From NCBI RefSeq assembly GCF_000471905.2, contig NW_006498220.1, forward strand, positions 915,410 through 979,409: 64,000 nucleotides of DNA, in the 5' to 3' direction. The stretch is from Amborella trichopoda (Eukaryota > Streptophyta > Magnoliopsida > Amborellales > Amborellaceae). Position numbers and translations under genes: made by a program. Positions within the stretch are counted from its first letter, which is position 1; every line of letters begins with the position of its first letter. This document shows positions 39,801 through 47,560 of this stretch, in pieces. The notes below the pieces were generated by a model. It saw nothing but the letters and a program-made list of their open reading frames with translations, was not told where the DNA came from and searched no databases.

Positions 39801-42684
39801 CATAATCATATATTAGGTGCATGGAGTTTCTACTTTTGCAGGAGAGTTGCTTTCTTTGTTCTTTTGTCCAACATTATGCAGGATGTAAAGTTTGAATAAT
39901 TTGCATGATTTTAATTCTGGCCAAGCTTAAATCAATGTTTTGGGTAAATTCCAAACTTGAAATAGATTCAGATATGCTGACTTTTCTCCTATTCATAGAC
40001 CTTAAGTTATTATGAAATGGACTTTTCAGATTCTGATTAGTATCTAATTAGTGAAGCCTTTACTGTACATATGTACTTCCTCAAATTCAATAATTTTTTT
40101 TCATCAACGAAAATTCAAATGTGTCAGTCTCTTGGTTATCTCTTCTAAGAATGTGCACAAAGGTCACACATCCTTAGCATCATAGACATTGAAAATCTCA
40201 CCAAATATCATAGCTACTCTCCAAGCACAGAGGACACTTTAATGGCCCATCTTATAGCGTTCAAATGATGCCCATCTGCTACCAATCAATCCTTTAAATG
40301 GAAAGGGAGACCCGTAAGCAATGCGTAAGCTTCCTGGTAATGTAAAATTATATATACCTACTGGGACCGAATGGCTTTCGCCCTTCCTGCCCTCTTCATC
40401 CCTAAGAATCCCTCCCATACTATTGGGTCCATGTTACCCATGAACATCCGTCAAAAGTTTGCTTAATAGTGCCCTACATTGGTGCAACCCGAACCGTTTC
40501 CTTGGCTGAAACAATCATGGACCCGATAATGCCAAAAGCTTCCATACATGTGTTTGAAACTTTGGCTACATGTGTTTGAAACTTTGGCTTATACTTGTAG
40601 CCTTCTTGCAGTTATATCTGTATCCTCCCATGATGAAACTATTCATGGAATCAGTGTTTTAAAAATTGCTGATCCGGATCTTGAATTGACGATCCTAATC
40701 GGGAATCTGTGGAGACAAACAAGGGACTTGAAATTGGTCCAATTTTGATAGACTCGCCCACTTCTGATGGTTCTGTGAGAGTCCTAGGCGAATCTATTAG
40801 GGAACCGGGCAATCGGGATTGCTGAATCCCTTGGTCCCACCTATTTCATTGGTTTATTATTCTTTTTTAATTTTTATATTTTTAAAATTGAAAATTATTA
40901 TTTAAATTTTTGTTTGGACTAATTCTCATACCAGAGAATCGATCTAAGCTGGTCTGGATTGGCAATCTGCATCAATCTAGCAGGTGACCAATCGGGCTTC
41001 ACAATCTGGGTTTCAAACACTGCTTGGAACCATATTTTCTTGTTTCATGCAACCTATACATTTAGTTGGCCCTTAGATGTCACTTATTGCAGTCGTGTAT
41101 CTTGTGGTGATGAAACTGTATTCACTTGTGCATTTTGTCTTATGTTGGGGTTTCCCTTAATCTGGAAAGGATGAACTATCTTGCCTTTTGTAGATCCTTT
41201 TATGTTGGCGATGCAGCAGGGAGAAAAGGTGATCATAGTGATGCTGATATCAGATTTGCCAAGGTTGTATTTGTTATGTGAAATCTTCTATGTTTTTCCA
41301 TTGATTTTTTAAAAATGTTATTTGCTCTCTCATTCCTGATCCTTATGTTAAAGGTACAAAAGTCTGGTGAAATCCCTTCAATTTTTGTTTAATACATACT
41401 CTTTGCCATGTTCTTAATTTAGATGATCTTGGGTTGAACTGGCTTCAGATTGCTTCTCATTTGTTCGCTCCTTTCTATGACCGTACAAGTTTTCTTTATA
41501 CTGTTGAATTTTTATATTTCTCCCTATAATAAAAATTGTGTCAACGTAACTAGATCGATTTTCATCATTTAACTTAAATTGTTTTATATTTGAAAAATTG
41601 AGTAAGAAAGTTCCAAAAGAATAATATAAAATAATATACCTAAGGTCGCTTCAATCTGGCATTCATGGCTATTCTTTTGCCCCTAGAAGGATGATCTTTG
41701 GTTGAACTGGCTTCAGATTGTTTCACATTTGTTTGGTCCTTTCTATGACCGTGGAAGTTTTTCTTATTACTACGAGATACTTTATATTTCTTCCTATAAT
41801 AAAAATTGTCAACCTAACAAGATCGATTTTCGTCATTATCTTAAAATTGCTTCATATTTGAAAAATTTTTAGTAAGAAAACTCCAAAAGAATGATATGAA
41901 ATAATACACCTAAGGTCGCTTCAATCTGGCATTCATGGGTATGATTTTGCACCTAGAATGATGATCTTTGGTTGAACCTGCTTCAGATTACTCCACATTT
42001 GTTTGGTATGACCATGCAAGTTTTCTTTTTGAATATGAATAAAAAGTTCTTTTTGAATATGTCCATGCAAATTTTCTTATTACTGTGGGATATTTTCTTT
42101 TTTAAAAATGATGTCAACATAACAAGATCAATTTTCGTCGGCTTTAAATTGCCTTTATTATTTTTTTTTAGCTTCCTTTAGTTTTTAGTAAGGAAACTCC
42201 AAAAGAACAATATGAAATAACATACCTAAGATTGCTTGAATTTGGCATTCATGGGTATTCTTTTGCCCCTTGAAGGATTTCAGTAAACCATAATCATGAC
42301 TTAAATTTCTTCCAGTTAGACCTACAAGAAAATATGGCTGGGATTAAGCGAGTCGTTATTCACATGGGACTCATGACTCCCTTGAGCAAGTTTTAGAAAG
42401 TAGGACACCTTCAGTGTGTTACAGGACTAATGCACTACACCTTGCTCAGATGATCTTGAAAATACAGAAGTTGCTTTGACTTTTCCCTTGATAAGTTGGC
42501 TGCTCTGATGTTTCAGTTTAACTTGAAGTTGCTGGTAGGCGTGATTGTTATCCATCAGATCTGTGACGAGCTGTGCTTGTGTAAAACATCAATGTCTGAT
42601 CATTCTGGTCTTTTGGTTATGTTTCAGGCTGTCGGCTTAAAATTTTATGTGCCAGAAGAATTTTTTCTCTCAGAGGCTTCTTGA
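15046..42684 (+). CDS. Polynucleotide 3'-phosphatase (ZDP/PNKP type), 5'-partial, 8 exons
   Basis: Removes 3'-phosphate from DNA strand breaks in single-strand-break and base-excision repair in the nucleus; in plants this family also acts downstream of active DNA demethylation. Eight exons join in phase into 221 residues ending at TGA 42682-42684. HAD-fold motifs are intact: motif I AAFDFDGCL (both Asp present), motif II VIFTNES, motif III Lys in FRKPRTGMW, motif IV SFYVGDAAGR plus DHSDAD. The end, LKFYVPEEFF, also matches the family. Every intron is GT-AG. Missing are the start codon and the amino-terminal PARP-type zinc fingers of the Arabidopsis protein. Those exons may lie upstream or, as in some relatives, be absent. 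No PNKP kinase domain follows, as usual for plants. I am confident of the family; expression is not shown. Confidence 0.93.
15259..15315 (+). CDS. ZDP-like gene, second visible exon
   Basis: Acceptor TGTCTCAG, donor CAG|GTGATA. Nineteen codons, DANLIPNWKAFQTVIFLEQ, form the conserved linker just before the HAD domain. The 8.2-kb intron that follows holds an RTE relic, minisatellites and a gap. Confidence 0.9.
15316..17229. other. Intron sequence, mostly unassigned
   Basis: First part of the 8.2-kb intron. A loose 45-bp duplication built on 'ctgttgactta' occurs at about 16650-16730. No domain recognised. Confidence 0.4.
17230..18130 (+). pseudogene. RTE-type LINE reverse transcriptase remnant
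   Basis: Plus strand. Pieces match RTE-clade ORF2: 'GSALSPYLFGLVMN'-like sequence, then 'MDGIVLIDRTRSGVNTK' (the usual FADDIVLI active site is changed to MDG, losing the second Asp), then 'ILCDRRIPMKLKGKFYRTAV', 'WAVKEQ'-like and 'NRFRWVSHVQ'-like segments and 'GRPKRKLLEVV'. Frameshifts are present. It ends in a GATGAT microsatellite at 18113-18130, a tail typical of plant RTE elements. It lies wholly inside the long phosphatase intron. Confidence 0.8.
18131..19011. other. Intron sequence, nothing recognised
   Basis: AT-rich, no domain or repeat identified. Confidence 0.35.
19012..19265. repeat. GGAATC/GATTCC degenerate repeat, block A
   Basis: Repeated short variants of 'ggaatctc' and 'gattcc' spaced about 30-70 bp apart ('ggttccgaaacctgattcc', 'cggaatctcaattc'). 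The same motif forms blocks at 28755, 29285, 31490, 33430 and 36420. Confidence 0.5.
19266..19500 (+). repeat. Minisatellite with CCGGCGTACC units
   Basis: Four copies of a unit of about 62 bp, itself a dimer of two related halves. One half carries 'ccggcgtaccggatagg', the other 'ctcaccggcgtacc'. It directly follows block A of the GGAATC repeat. Confidence 0.8.
19790..20060 (+). repeat. Short tandem repeat of about 90 bp
   Basis: Three diverged units sharing 'agacggaaatatcaca', 'aatac' and 'ttttacagga'. Likely part of the same repeat-rich element as the neighbouring minisatellites. Confidence 0.55.
20240..20680 (+). repeat. ATTATGAG-rich minisatellite
   Basis: Repeats built on 'catgagaatattatgag' and 'gagatcttatgagagag' with interspersed 'aataatactatc'. 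The first part has a higher-order period of about 115 bp. Confidence 0.7.
21055..21088. repeat. (ATT)n microsatellite
   Basis: About eleven ATT repeats. Confidence 0.95.
21259..21895. repeat. (GA)n microsatellite spanning a 553-base gap
   Basis: GA runs at 21259-21302 and 21863-21894 flank N from 21303 to 21855. Long 'open frames' across it are artefacts of GA repeats and N. Confidence 0.97.
22317..22445 (+). repeat. Three-unit repeat containing TATATAGTGGCTCT
   Basis: Three variants of 'tctctatatagtggctctgg' with spacing of about 50 and 60 bp. Confidence 0.65.
22560..22900 (-). repeat. Repeat with CAATGTGGGACTA, inverted relative of 5570-5830
   Basis: Contains 'caatgtgggacta' (reverse of 'tagtcccacattg') and GTGC-rich stretches. 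The order of landmarks, including a 'caaaacaa' segment, matches the reverse complement of 5570-5830. Probable LTR or other transposon fragment. Confidence 0.4.
22901..23524. other. End of the 8.2-kb intron, nothing recognised
   Basis: No repeat or domain identified before the acceptor at 23524. Confidence 0.4.
23525..23601 (+). CDS. ZDP-like gene, third visible exon (HAD motif I)
   Basis: Acceptor TTACATAG, donor AAAAG|GTATCC. It encodes HTSSKIAAFDFDGCLVKTSV with the catalytic DFDG. Seventy-seven nt, ending after two bases of an Arg codon. Confidence 0.95.
23922..24003 (+). CDS. ZDP-like gene, fourth visible exon
   Basis: Acceptor TTGCTACAG, donor CTG|GTGTGT. Encodes VGPDAWSLLYPSIPAKLQSL and then YNNGYKL; 82 nt complete the split Arg codon in phase. 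Confidence 0.95.
24206..24322 (+). CDS. ZDP-like gene, fifth visible exon (HAD motif II)
   Basis: Acceptor ATTATCAG, donor CAG|GTGGCT. Thirty-nine codons beginning VIFTNESNIDRWKNSRQKAV, with the motif II threonine. Confidence 0.95.
24662..24777 (+). CDS. ZDP-like gene, sixth visible exon (motif III Lys)
   Basis: Acceptor AGGTGCAG, donor GATCA|GTAATG. Encodes FISCGMEGTGDPFRKPRTGM, with the motif III lysine in FRKP, through 'LEIDMD'. It ends after two bases of a Gln codon, before the 16.4-kb intron. Confidence 0.95.
24778..28011. other. First part of the 16.4-kb intron
   Basis: Mostly unassigned. A run of 'acatacgtgtc' and 'gacacg' motifs at 25170-25330 looks like a decayed repeat. A SINE-like stretch is listed separately at 26205. 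No exon-like frame matching the phosphatase family is missing between the flanking exons. Confidence 0.4.
26205..26400 (+). repeat. Possible tRNA-derived SINE
   Basis: Contains 'cttggctagtggttag', which resembles an RNA polymerase III A box (TGGCNNAGTGG, one base short). About 115 bp later is 'gggactcaaacttcc', which loosely resembles a B box (GGTTCGANTCC). The spacing is longer than in a normal tRNA head and no target duplication was established, so this is tentative. Confidence 0.25.
28012..28056 (+). repeat. RTE-like 3' tail fragment with (GAT)n
   Basis: 'gctggttggggtaaggctc' followed by six GAT repeats resembles the 3' end of the RTE relic at 17230-18130 and the reversed tail near 32350. 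Probably a severely 5'-truncated insertion. Confidence 0.35.
28057..28754. other. Intron sequence, nothing recognised
   Basis: Includes a 13-base G run near 28433-28446. No domain. Confidence 0.35.
28755..29580. repeat. GGAATC/GATTCC degenerate repeat, blocks B and C
   Basis: Two dense blocks (28755-28960 and 29285-29580) of alternating 'ggaatctcgattcc'-type motifs, often palindromic, spaced about 25-40 bp, separated by about 320 bp without the motif. Confidence 0.6.
29581..30439. other. Intron sequence with a short tandem duplication
   Basis: Otherwise unassigned. It contains a perfect-period duplication of 48 bp at 30012-30059 and 30060-30107 sharing 'actattttgcatgaccc'. Confidence 0.6.
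30440..30688 (+). pseudogene. Ty3/gypsy gag fragment (sense)
   Basis: Plus strand. The frame with MREYVNKFTSL-like sequence ('SMREyVnkFtsLMLnI') followed by 'FNFVSGLQGWAQAELRRQGV' and 'RDLPTAMAA' matches the 'KLFNFMSGLQGWAQTELRR' block of plant gypsy gag. It is joined at about 30690 to LTR sequence whose orientation implies an element pointing the other way, so the copy is rearranged. Confidence 0.75.
30695..31465 (-). repeat. Gypsy LTR fragment with CACGTC minisatellite, copy 1
   Basis: Corresponds to 34670-35437 of the complete LTR at 34391-35613: shared 'atagctggaccc', 'gtaactgcccacgcccc', and the block of 'cgtctctcgcgtgccaggt' and 'gttgccactgcacgt' repeats. Both LTR ends are missing. Long proline/serine/histidine-rich frames here are products of the GC-rich minisatellite, not genes. 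Confidence 0.75.
31490..31910. repeat. GGAATC/GATTCC degenerate repeat, block D
   Basis: Starts about 25 bp after the LTR fragment. Roughly a dozen variants of 'ggaatcgcgattcc', several of them near-perfect palindromes. Confidence 0.6.
32340..33190 (-). pseudogene. RTE-type LINE remnant (antisense), internally deleted
   Basis: Minus strand from 33190 leftward: MVFIDVEKAYDRVPRDLI, then 'QVLEKKGVSRHYIDLVRDM', 'GALTSVRTTSGKTSEF' and 'IGLHQRSALNPYIFVLVMDD', all matching RTE reverse transcriptase before the catalytic box. The segment carrying the FADD box is deleted. Later sequence resumes at 'LKGMFYRTAMRLAL'-like and the element ends near 32346 in an ATGATG-type tail. It is interrupted by the 99-base gap. 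Confidence 0.75.
32647..32745. other. Assembly gap (99 N)
   Basis: N run inside the antisense RTE relic. Confidence 0.99.
33430..33560. repeat. GGAATC/GATTCC degenerate repeat, block E
   Basis: Short block of the dispersed motif directly before the antisense gypsy gag. Confidence 0.45.
33561..34290 (-). pseudogene. Ty3/gypsy gag remnant (antisense)
   Basis: Minus strand. An open segment of 122 codons (34274-33906) ends with 'RVFKGQRDSKVVENFLWDME' and QYFEAAHAQEKDRVAICAMY, matching 'FxGxRDAKELENFLWDMEQYF...MYLTGDAKLW' of plant gypsy gag. Its first half is a predicted coiled coil rich in Glu, Arg and Leu. The frame then breaks, but the strand continues with sequence homologous to 30440-30688 in reverse orientation. 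It lies just inside a primer-binding site and LTR, the right place for gag of a leftward element. Protease and reverse transcriptase are not seen. Confidence 0.85.
34377..34388 (-). other. Primer-binding site (initiator tRNA-Met)
   Basis: Minus strand TGGTATCAGAGC, a perfect match to the site used with initiator tRNA-Met, two bases inside the LTR end at 34391. Confidence 0.9.
34391..35613 (-). repeat. Complete gypsy 5' LTR, 1223 bp, minus orientation
   Basis: The segment begins TGTGAC and ends GTCACA, a 6-bp inverted terminal pair, and abuts a perfect primer-binding site followed by gag on the minus strand. Internally it has a GC-rich minisatellite (about 34860-35240) of 'gcgtctctcgcgtgccagg' and 'gttgccattgcacgtc' units. 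A truncated relative lies at 30695-31465. No partner LTR was found on the left. Confidence 0.8.
35614..36419. other. Intron sequence, nothing recognised
   Basis: Small frames at 35783 and 36028 show no family similarity. Confidence 0.35.
36420..36735. repeat. GGAATC/GATTCC degenerate repeat, block F
   Basis: About ten variants of 'ggaatctcgattcc' with 25-35 bp spacing. Confidence 0.6.
37150..39850 (+). pseudogene. Ty1/copia polyprotein relic
   Basis: Plus strand, many breaks, blocks in canonical order. GAG pre-integrase: CRLGHPSSQVLGNLLPSVSF at 37277 and 'CEACQLS' nearby. Integrase: 'SDVWGP' at 37650, then 'TQFNANIKIFRNSNGIDYAN', where the second catalytic Asp of the usual 'RSDNG' is replaced. 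Reverse transcriptase: FEKALKEPNWTRAMEEEIQG at 38695, 'KLKFKADGSIAR', and 'FLVVFVDDIVVTKDD' at 39240 with the Asp pair retained. Then 'LIYLTIT' and 'NLVIWRSKNQ' toward RNase H. No LTR was found. A 5S-like insert sits between the pre-integrase and integrase parts. It lies inside the 16.4-kb phosphatase intron in the same orientation. Confidence 0.9.
37414..37527 (+). pseudogene. 5S rRNA-derived sequence inside the copia relic
   Basis: About 114 nt follow plant 5S rRNA nearly end to end (normal length about 120): 'attaatgcactgga', 'agaactccgaagttcagcgt', 'agtagtactaggatg' and 'aagtccttgtgttgcacccc'. The internal promoter A box and C box regions are recognisable with substitutions. About 45 bp later comes an A-rich stretch (37576-37615). 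It interrupts copia coding sequence between '..INNKVR' and '..SDVWGP'. Alternatives are a 5S retropseudogene, a 5S-derived SINE, or a fragment of a Cassandra-type TRIM, whose LTRs carry 5S sequence. Confidence 0.85.
39851..40647. other. Intron sequence, nothing recognised
   Basis: No domain or repeat family identified. Confidence 0.35.
40648..41025. mobile_element. Candidate hAT-type MITE, about 380 bp
   Basis: The left end CAGTGTTTTAAAAATTG and the right end (reverse complement CAGTGTTTGAAACC) form an imperfect inverted repeat. Flanks 'catggaat' and 'cttggaac' resemble an 8-bp target duplication with two mismatches. The interior is AT-rich and non-coding. Left-end similarity to 7588 suggests a family. 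Confidence 0.45.
41194..41263 (+). CDS. ZDP-like gene, seventh visible exon (HAD motif IV)
   Basis: Acceptor TTTTGTAG, donor AAG|GTTGTA. One base completes Gln, then 23 codons: SFYVGDAAGRKGDHSDADIR and FAK. GDAAGR and the DHSDAD acidic cluster are intact. The phase matches the donor 16.4 kb upstream exactly. Confidence 0.95.
41422..42280 (+). repeat. 268-bp tandem repeat, about 3.2 copies, in the last intron
   Basis: Unit starts at 41422, 41690 and 41960, each with 'gatgatctttggttgaac' and later 'cctaaggtcgcttcaatctg' and 'ggcattcatgg'. Periods are 268 and 270 bp, the last unit longer through a local duplication near 42020-42060. It fills most of the 1.36-kb intron before the final phosphatase exon. 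Confidence 0.9.
42628..42684 (+). CDS. ZDP-like gene, last exon and stop
   Basis: Acceptor ATGTTTCAG. Encodes AVGLKFYVPEEFFLSEAS and TGA. It follows a 1.36-kb intron largely filled by a 268-bp tandem repeat. Confidence 0.95.
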   Translation, partial: AVGLKFYVPEEFFLSEAS

Positions 42685-45051
42685 CTTGTGATGGATACGC
42701 GTCAAAGTCATATTATCTGATATTTGTATGTCATGGATGAGTCCGTTGGATGAGGGATTTTTGGTGGCAAAATCAATTGGAATGTCCAACTCCTCGTTCA
42801 TTAGGGTAGTTGCAGAAGTTGAACTAGTTGAATGGTTGACAAAAAGGTTTCTGGTAAATCTGCTTTGCATGTCAAGGGTAAGTGGGCCCAAAAAGCCAAT
42901 TAGACTCATCCATAATTTAGATTTCCGCTGGGTCCTCATGTCGCATGTCAAGAGGTAGGATTCTCTTTCTTCTCGTGTAATGTATCTTCTATTTAGTTTG
43001 AGATTGAAATGTTAGAATTTGATTGCATTTCTTAGGAACTCACAACCAAGCATATAGCTGAGCTGCTATATTTCGGAGTTCAAAACTTGTTATCGATTGG
43101 CTTGTATCCATCTCTCTTCCCCTACTGGCATTGTAGATATGTACTGCAGGATTCCTTTCACTTGTAGGGGTATTTGATGGTTTTATTTTGCTTGTAAAAT
43201 ATTAACATGATTCATCCCATGCTCCATAAAATTGGAGTACTTGGGTCTGGATTTGCAGAAATGGTTACTTTAATAAGAAAATTAATAATTCGGAGTGTGA
43301 AGTGCGTGGATAAGTACGAGGATGGCTGGCATATTTTGGCTTACGGTCCCATTCAGGATCTCAAACATATCCATAATCACTTTAGATGCATTATTCTGTT
43401 TTATCTATGACTTTTCATCTTAATAAATAGTGCAGACCTAACTGTCTGGAAGGATATAAAATGAAGGGATCAAAAATAAATTTTAAAATAATCTTTCGGG
43501 TTTAAATGCATTTTTTCTCAAATTCGTGTAGATGAGATGCCTCTAAGATTGATTTTTTAAGGCATATTCAATTTGAATAGGTGTATTGGTTGATGCACAA
43601 GAACTCCTTGGTTGCGTGAACGAGCTAATTAAAACCATGACGCTTTTATTTTATTTATGTGTTTTTTATTCAGTAATTCAGTGGGGATAATGAGCTCCTA
43701 CCTGATTTTTTGAACTAGTTTTATTTAGTATGTTATATGAGAATGAAAGCTTAGATCTTAGTTGGAGTATCTTAACTCCATTCGCAATGCTTTTATTTTT
43801 TTTCACTTTTTAGTTTTTACGTAAGAATTGGCTTGTCTTTCTTGTATGTTTGCGCACCGAAAAGCTGTAAAAAGTAGCTCCGAGAAAAGTCACTGTAGGA
43901 GATATGCACATGGTCACTGTAGGAGATATGCACATGCGCACTAACACCTGAAGATCGAGTAGTTATTGGAATTCATGTACATAGGATGTTAAGGATTACT
44001 TTTATGCAGGTGTGTACAAAAGAATAAACGACCTCAATAAAAATCCTTTGTAAATGAACTGAATCTGTGACTCGAACTTTTCCTTTATGAAAAAAGGGGT
44101 CTGCTTCTTCAACTCCTTGAGCAAACCGCTTTCATGCTATTGCTAGGCTAAGCAGAGGCATCATACAAGAACAATCCTAACAAACAGCAAAAATCTCAGA
44201 TTTCTCCAAAAGGGGTTATCGCTTATGCAAGCAATTCCCAACTGCTCCACTGTAATAGCAACCACTATGAAAATGCCATTTGCCTGAGTTAAAAATCCCA
44301 AAGAAATGAGAGAGAATAAATTTTGAAGGAACCAGGATAAAGAGATCGTGGCATTATCAGTCAAGACTCGGCAGTTTGCCCATTGTCTTAAGCCAGGTGA
44401 GATGGGGTACTATTTACGCAAATAAAAATGAAAAAGTGAGATGAGTCTACGAATTTAATTTAAATTGGACACGGTTTCGATGAGTCACATCTTAAAAATC
44501 TATTTTTGAAATGGATTTTTGGACTTGATTTTTTAAGGAAATGTAATCTCTAACATGAAGATCAATAATAATTCTATTAAGAAAACATTTGGACAATTAG
44601 TTTGGATTGTTTTTAGATGGATCATTTATTTGCATACATCTTTAAAATGGATGCTTTATACTTTAGAACCACATTGTAGTAATGTGGTCCAGCCCGCATG
44701 AAACAATTTTCCATTTAAATTTCATAAAAGTCATTCTCCCTTTTAAAAACTTAATCATTTCAATTGTTGGAAATTGTGGCCTTTCAGACTTTTTTATTCA
44801 AGATATCCAATTATTATAAGTGCAAACATATTTAGTTAATAATATCATGGTATTGACATAGAAAGATGCACACATATATAAATATTAGGTCTTTAGCGAC
44901 CTAATTAATATTAATGGGAGTTTTAACAGCTATGTGACATCTTGTCAAAACTCCCAATGCATTTGAAGGTGAATAAAGATAGGAGTTACATGGTATCTAT
45001 TTATGACACGGATACGAGTGTTAGAAACATGAATCTTAAAAAATGACATCT
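42685..45051. other. 3' flank of the phosphatase gene, nothing recognised
   Basis: Should hold the 3' UTR and poly-A site. The frames at 42728-42958 and 43207-43410 are short and match no family I know. A 23-bp direct duplication built on 'gtcactgtaggagatatgca' occurs near 43891-43935. Confidence 0.4.
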
Positions 45052-45109
45052 TGTAAGGCCCACAAATTTTTCTAGTCATAAGACGCGCACAACAATAGTG
45101 TAGTAGAAG

Positions 45110-45480
45110 GGGCCTAGCGTCGTGTGTGTAGAAGAGGCCTAATGCCGTGTGTGTAGAAGAGAGAGGAGATGAGTAACACTGTGTGTGTAAAGAGGTATCG
45201 CCGCGCGTGTACGGAGTATAGCTGCGCGAGAATGAGGGGTAAAACCGTGTGTGAAATGCAGTAACGTTGTGTGTGAAATGGAGTAATGCTGCGTGTGTAA
45301 AGGACTAACACCGTGCGTGAAGGCCAGAAAGAGATAACGCCACGCGAGAAGAGAAGGCAGCGCCGTGCGTGTGTAGCGTCGTGAGTGAAAAGGGAAGATG
45401 TGACTGCTACCAGAGCCGCACTTGTCAGTACCGTACGTGTCAGCACCGCACCTGTCAGTGCCGTACATGTCAGCTATAGT
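45110..45480. repeat. GCCGTGTGTG minisatellite
   Basis: More than ten variants of 'gtaacgccgtgtgtgaaa' at roughly 25-35 bp spacing, turning into 'cagtaccgtacgtgt' units near 45420-45475. Confidence 0.75.
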
Positions 45481-45989
45481 GACCTTCACCTACCCAGTCA
45501 GCAACAGTGGATCCCACTTACTGTAGGTACTTAAGCCCTCTCCCCTTCCCTTTCAATGCCGTTTCCCTCACTTGCCTCATATTCTCTCTCTCTCTAAGAA
45601 GCAAAGTGAGAGTGAACTGCTGCCCTTGGAGAAGCCTTTGCTTGGATTGGGGAGGCCCACGAGTGGGAGGTTCGAAGACATCGTGAGCATCAGATAAGTA
45701 GGTTTAGCATCTATGCATCAACGAATTTTGTAGAAATCAATTTTTAAGTATTGAGTGTGGATAATATGATGGGATGAAAATTATGAGTGTGAATGGGTTA
45801 AAATGAGATTCAAATCCCAGATTTGTGCCTCCAAATACTATGATTGATTGAGCAATAGAAATGGTATTTTTAGTCGTGAAAAATTATGAAATAGTTCATT
45901 TGTGAGACTAGTTTAATATGGACAAGGCTTTACATCAAGAGTTATCTTGATTTGTGAAATGTTAAGTGCTCTTTAAAGCATGTTAAACT

Positions 45990-46580
45990 TGAGAGTGAGA
46001 ATTTCCAGAACTGTGACTGTTTGTTTAACGAGTTTTCCAATGGCCAAATGGTGTCCAAATGGGCCTAAACTGGTTTTGAATGAAAAATATGCTCATCTAT
46101 TTCAATTTTTCCTTTCACACTATATTAACATTTCATATAGGTTAAGTGATATGCCTTAAAATATAAGGATATGTCACTGTCCACAGTTGCTGAGATTTTC
46201 AGCAACTGTCACTTATTTTGCGCCGAGCTTTTGGCCTATCAAAAGATGTCCAAACGCCTTCAAACCACTACCATTTGAAATATCTATGAATGAGCATAAA
46301 GTTGTACGTTGAACTCATTTGGAAATTCCCCGTAGATTGAGAGTTATGTCCCAAAATGTGAAGGTATATCACTGTTCACAGTTGCAGGAAATTCCAGCAA
46401 TTATCACTTACTTTTTGCCGAGCTTTTGATCTATCAAAAGTCATCTAAACACCTTCAAACCATCGCCATTTTAAAGATCCATGTATAAGTCTAAAATTGT
46501 ATGTTGGAACTATTGTGAAATTCTTCCTAGATTGGGAGTTACGTATCCGAGAAGAGGGGTACGTCACCATTACTCGTCGA
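45990..46580 (+). repeat. 195-bp tandem repeat, about three diverged units
   Basis: Landmarks 'tcactgtccacagttgc' (46180s) and 'tcactgttcacagttgc' (46370s), and 'gccgagcttttg' with 'ctatcaaaag', recur about 195 bp apart. Confidence 0.75.
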
Positions 46581-46909
46581 AGAAGATTTAGTTATGTGTT
46601 CGTCTTGTGTTATCTTTTACTGGACTACTGTGTTATCTTTTACTGGACTACTCACTGGTCAACTTAAATGGCAAAGTGTTATCATTGATAATTGATAAGC
46701 GTGAGTGCTATGTGAATATTTTCATGTGATGAATAATGAATGCCATAGTGTTATGTGAACGATGCTATGCAACTATGCGATATGTGAAAATTGATAAGTG
46801 CAATGCTATGTGATAGTTTCATAACAAATGTTACATGACAAGTGCTATGTGATAGCTCTAAGTATAAGTGAATTTAATGCTTGAGCATGTTAAGATGCTG
46901 TGATAATAA

Positions 46910-47068
46910 CCACTATGCAATGGTACACCCATTGGTAGTGGGTATTATTCTGTTATGATATTGTGATATTGACCACTGCACGATAAGACACCCATCGGTA
47001 GTAGATACTGTTATATTGATACTGCCCACTATGCGATGGGATACCCATCGATAGTGGGTACTGTTACA
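46910..47068 (+). repeat. Three-unit repeat with CCCATCGATAGTGGGTA
   Basis: Three units of about 50-60 bp each: 'acccattggtagtgggta', 'acccatcggtagtagata', 'acccatcgatagtgggta'. Each is a small imperfect palindrome. Confidence 0.75.
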
Positions 47069-47419
47069 CTGAGAAAAGTGATGCCGACAATGTTTCTTAA
47101 CTCGCTAAATGATAGGATGGAGTTAGGTAAAAGTGGAAATGGAGGGTCGCACCCCCCCGAAATTCATATGATGAGAATAGTGAGTAATGCTTTGCAAGGC
47201 AAGTGCCTATCGAAGACCTTAAAGCGTGCTGGGAACTGTGTGCGTGAGTATGAGGGCATTACGAAGTGGATTTCCCCACTTGTCATTGCCCTCCCTCTTG
47301 AGGAATGGTAGAGGTCCTAAACAATAAGATTGACTTGGCCTGATGAATAGGGTGTCTACTTCGGGAGTAGGTGAACTAAGGAGTGAGTGAGTAATGATTG
47401 AGTAGTAAATACAAATGAT

Positions 47420-47560
47420 AATGACTTCCCACTTCTAACTCCCAACTTCGAAACCTCCCACTTCCAATTCCCAACTTCCAAACCTCCCACTTCCAACTTC
47501 CAACTCCCTTGAACCTCAAACTTCCTACTACTTAGAACCTCAAACTTCCTACTCTTTACA
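47420..47560 (+). repeat. CTTCCAACT minisatellite
   Basis: Short units of 'cccacttccaa', 'ttcccaacttcc' and 'aacctcaaacttcctac' in tandem. Confidence 0.7.

Larger units (their letters stand above)
45052..47068 (+). repeat. Possible LTR (about 2.0 kb) with internal tandem repeats
   Basis: Starts TGTAAGGCCCAC and could end GTTACA at 47068, a 5-bp inverted pair. It has the usual makeup of a plant LTR: minisatellites and no coding frame. No primer-binding site, partner or target duplication was found, so the boundaries are a guess. Confidence 0.25.

Noticed and set aside
24778-41193. Hidden phosphatase exon within the long intron
   Set aside because: Flanking exons join in exact phase from 'LEIDMD' to 'SFYVGDAAGR', which are contiguous in the family, so no exon is missing.
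42728-43410. Possible small gene just downstream of the phosphatase stop
   Set aside because: Two short frames without family match or consistent splice sites; more likely 3' UTR or intergenic.
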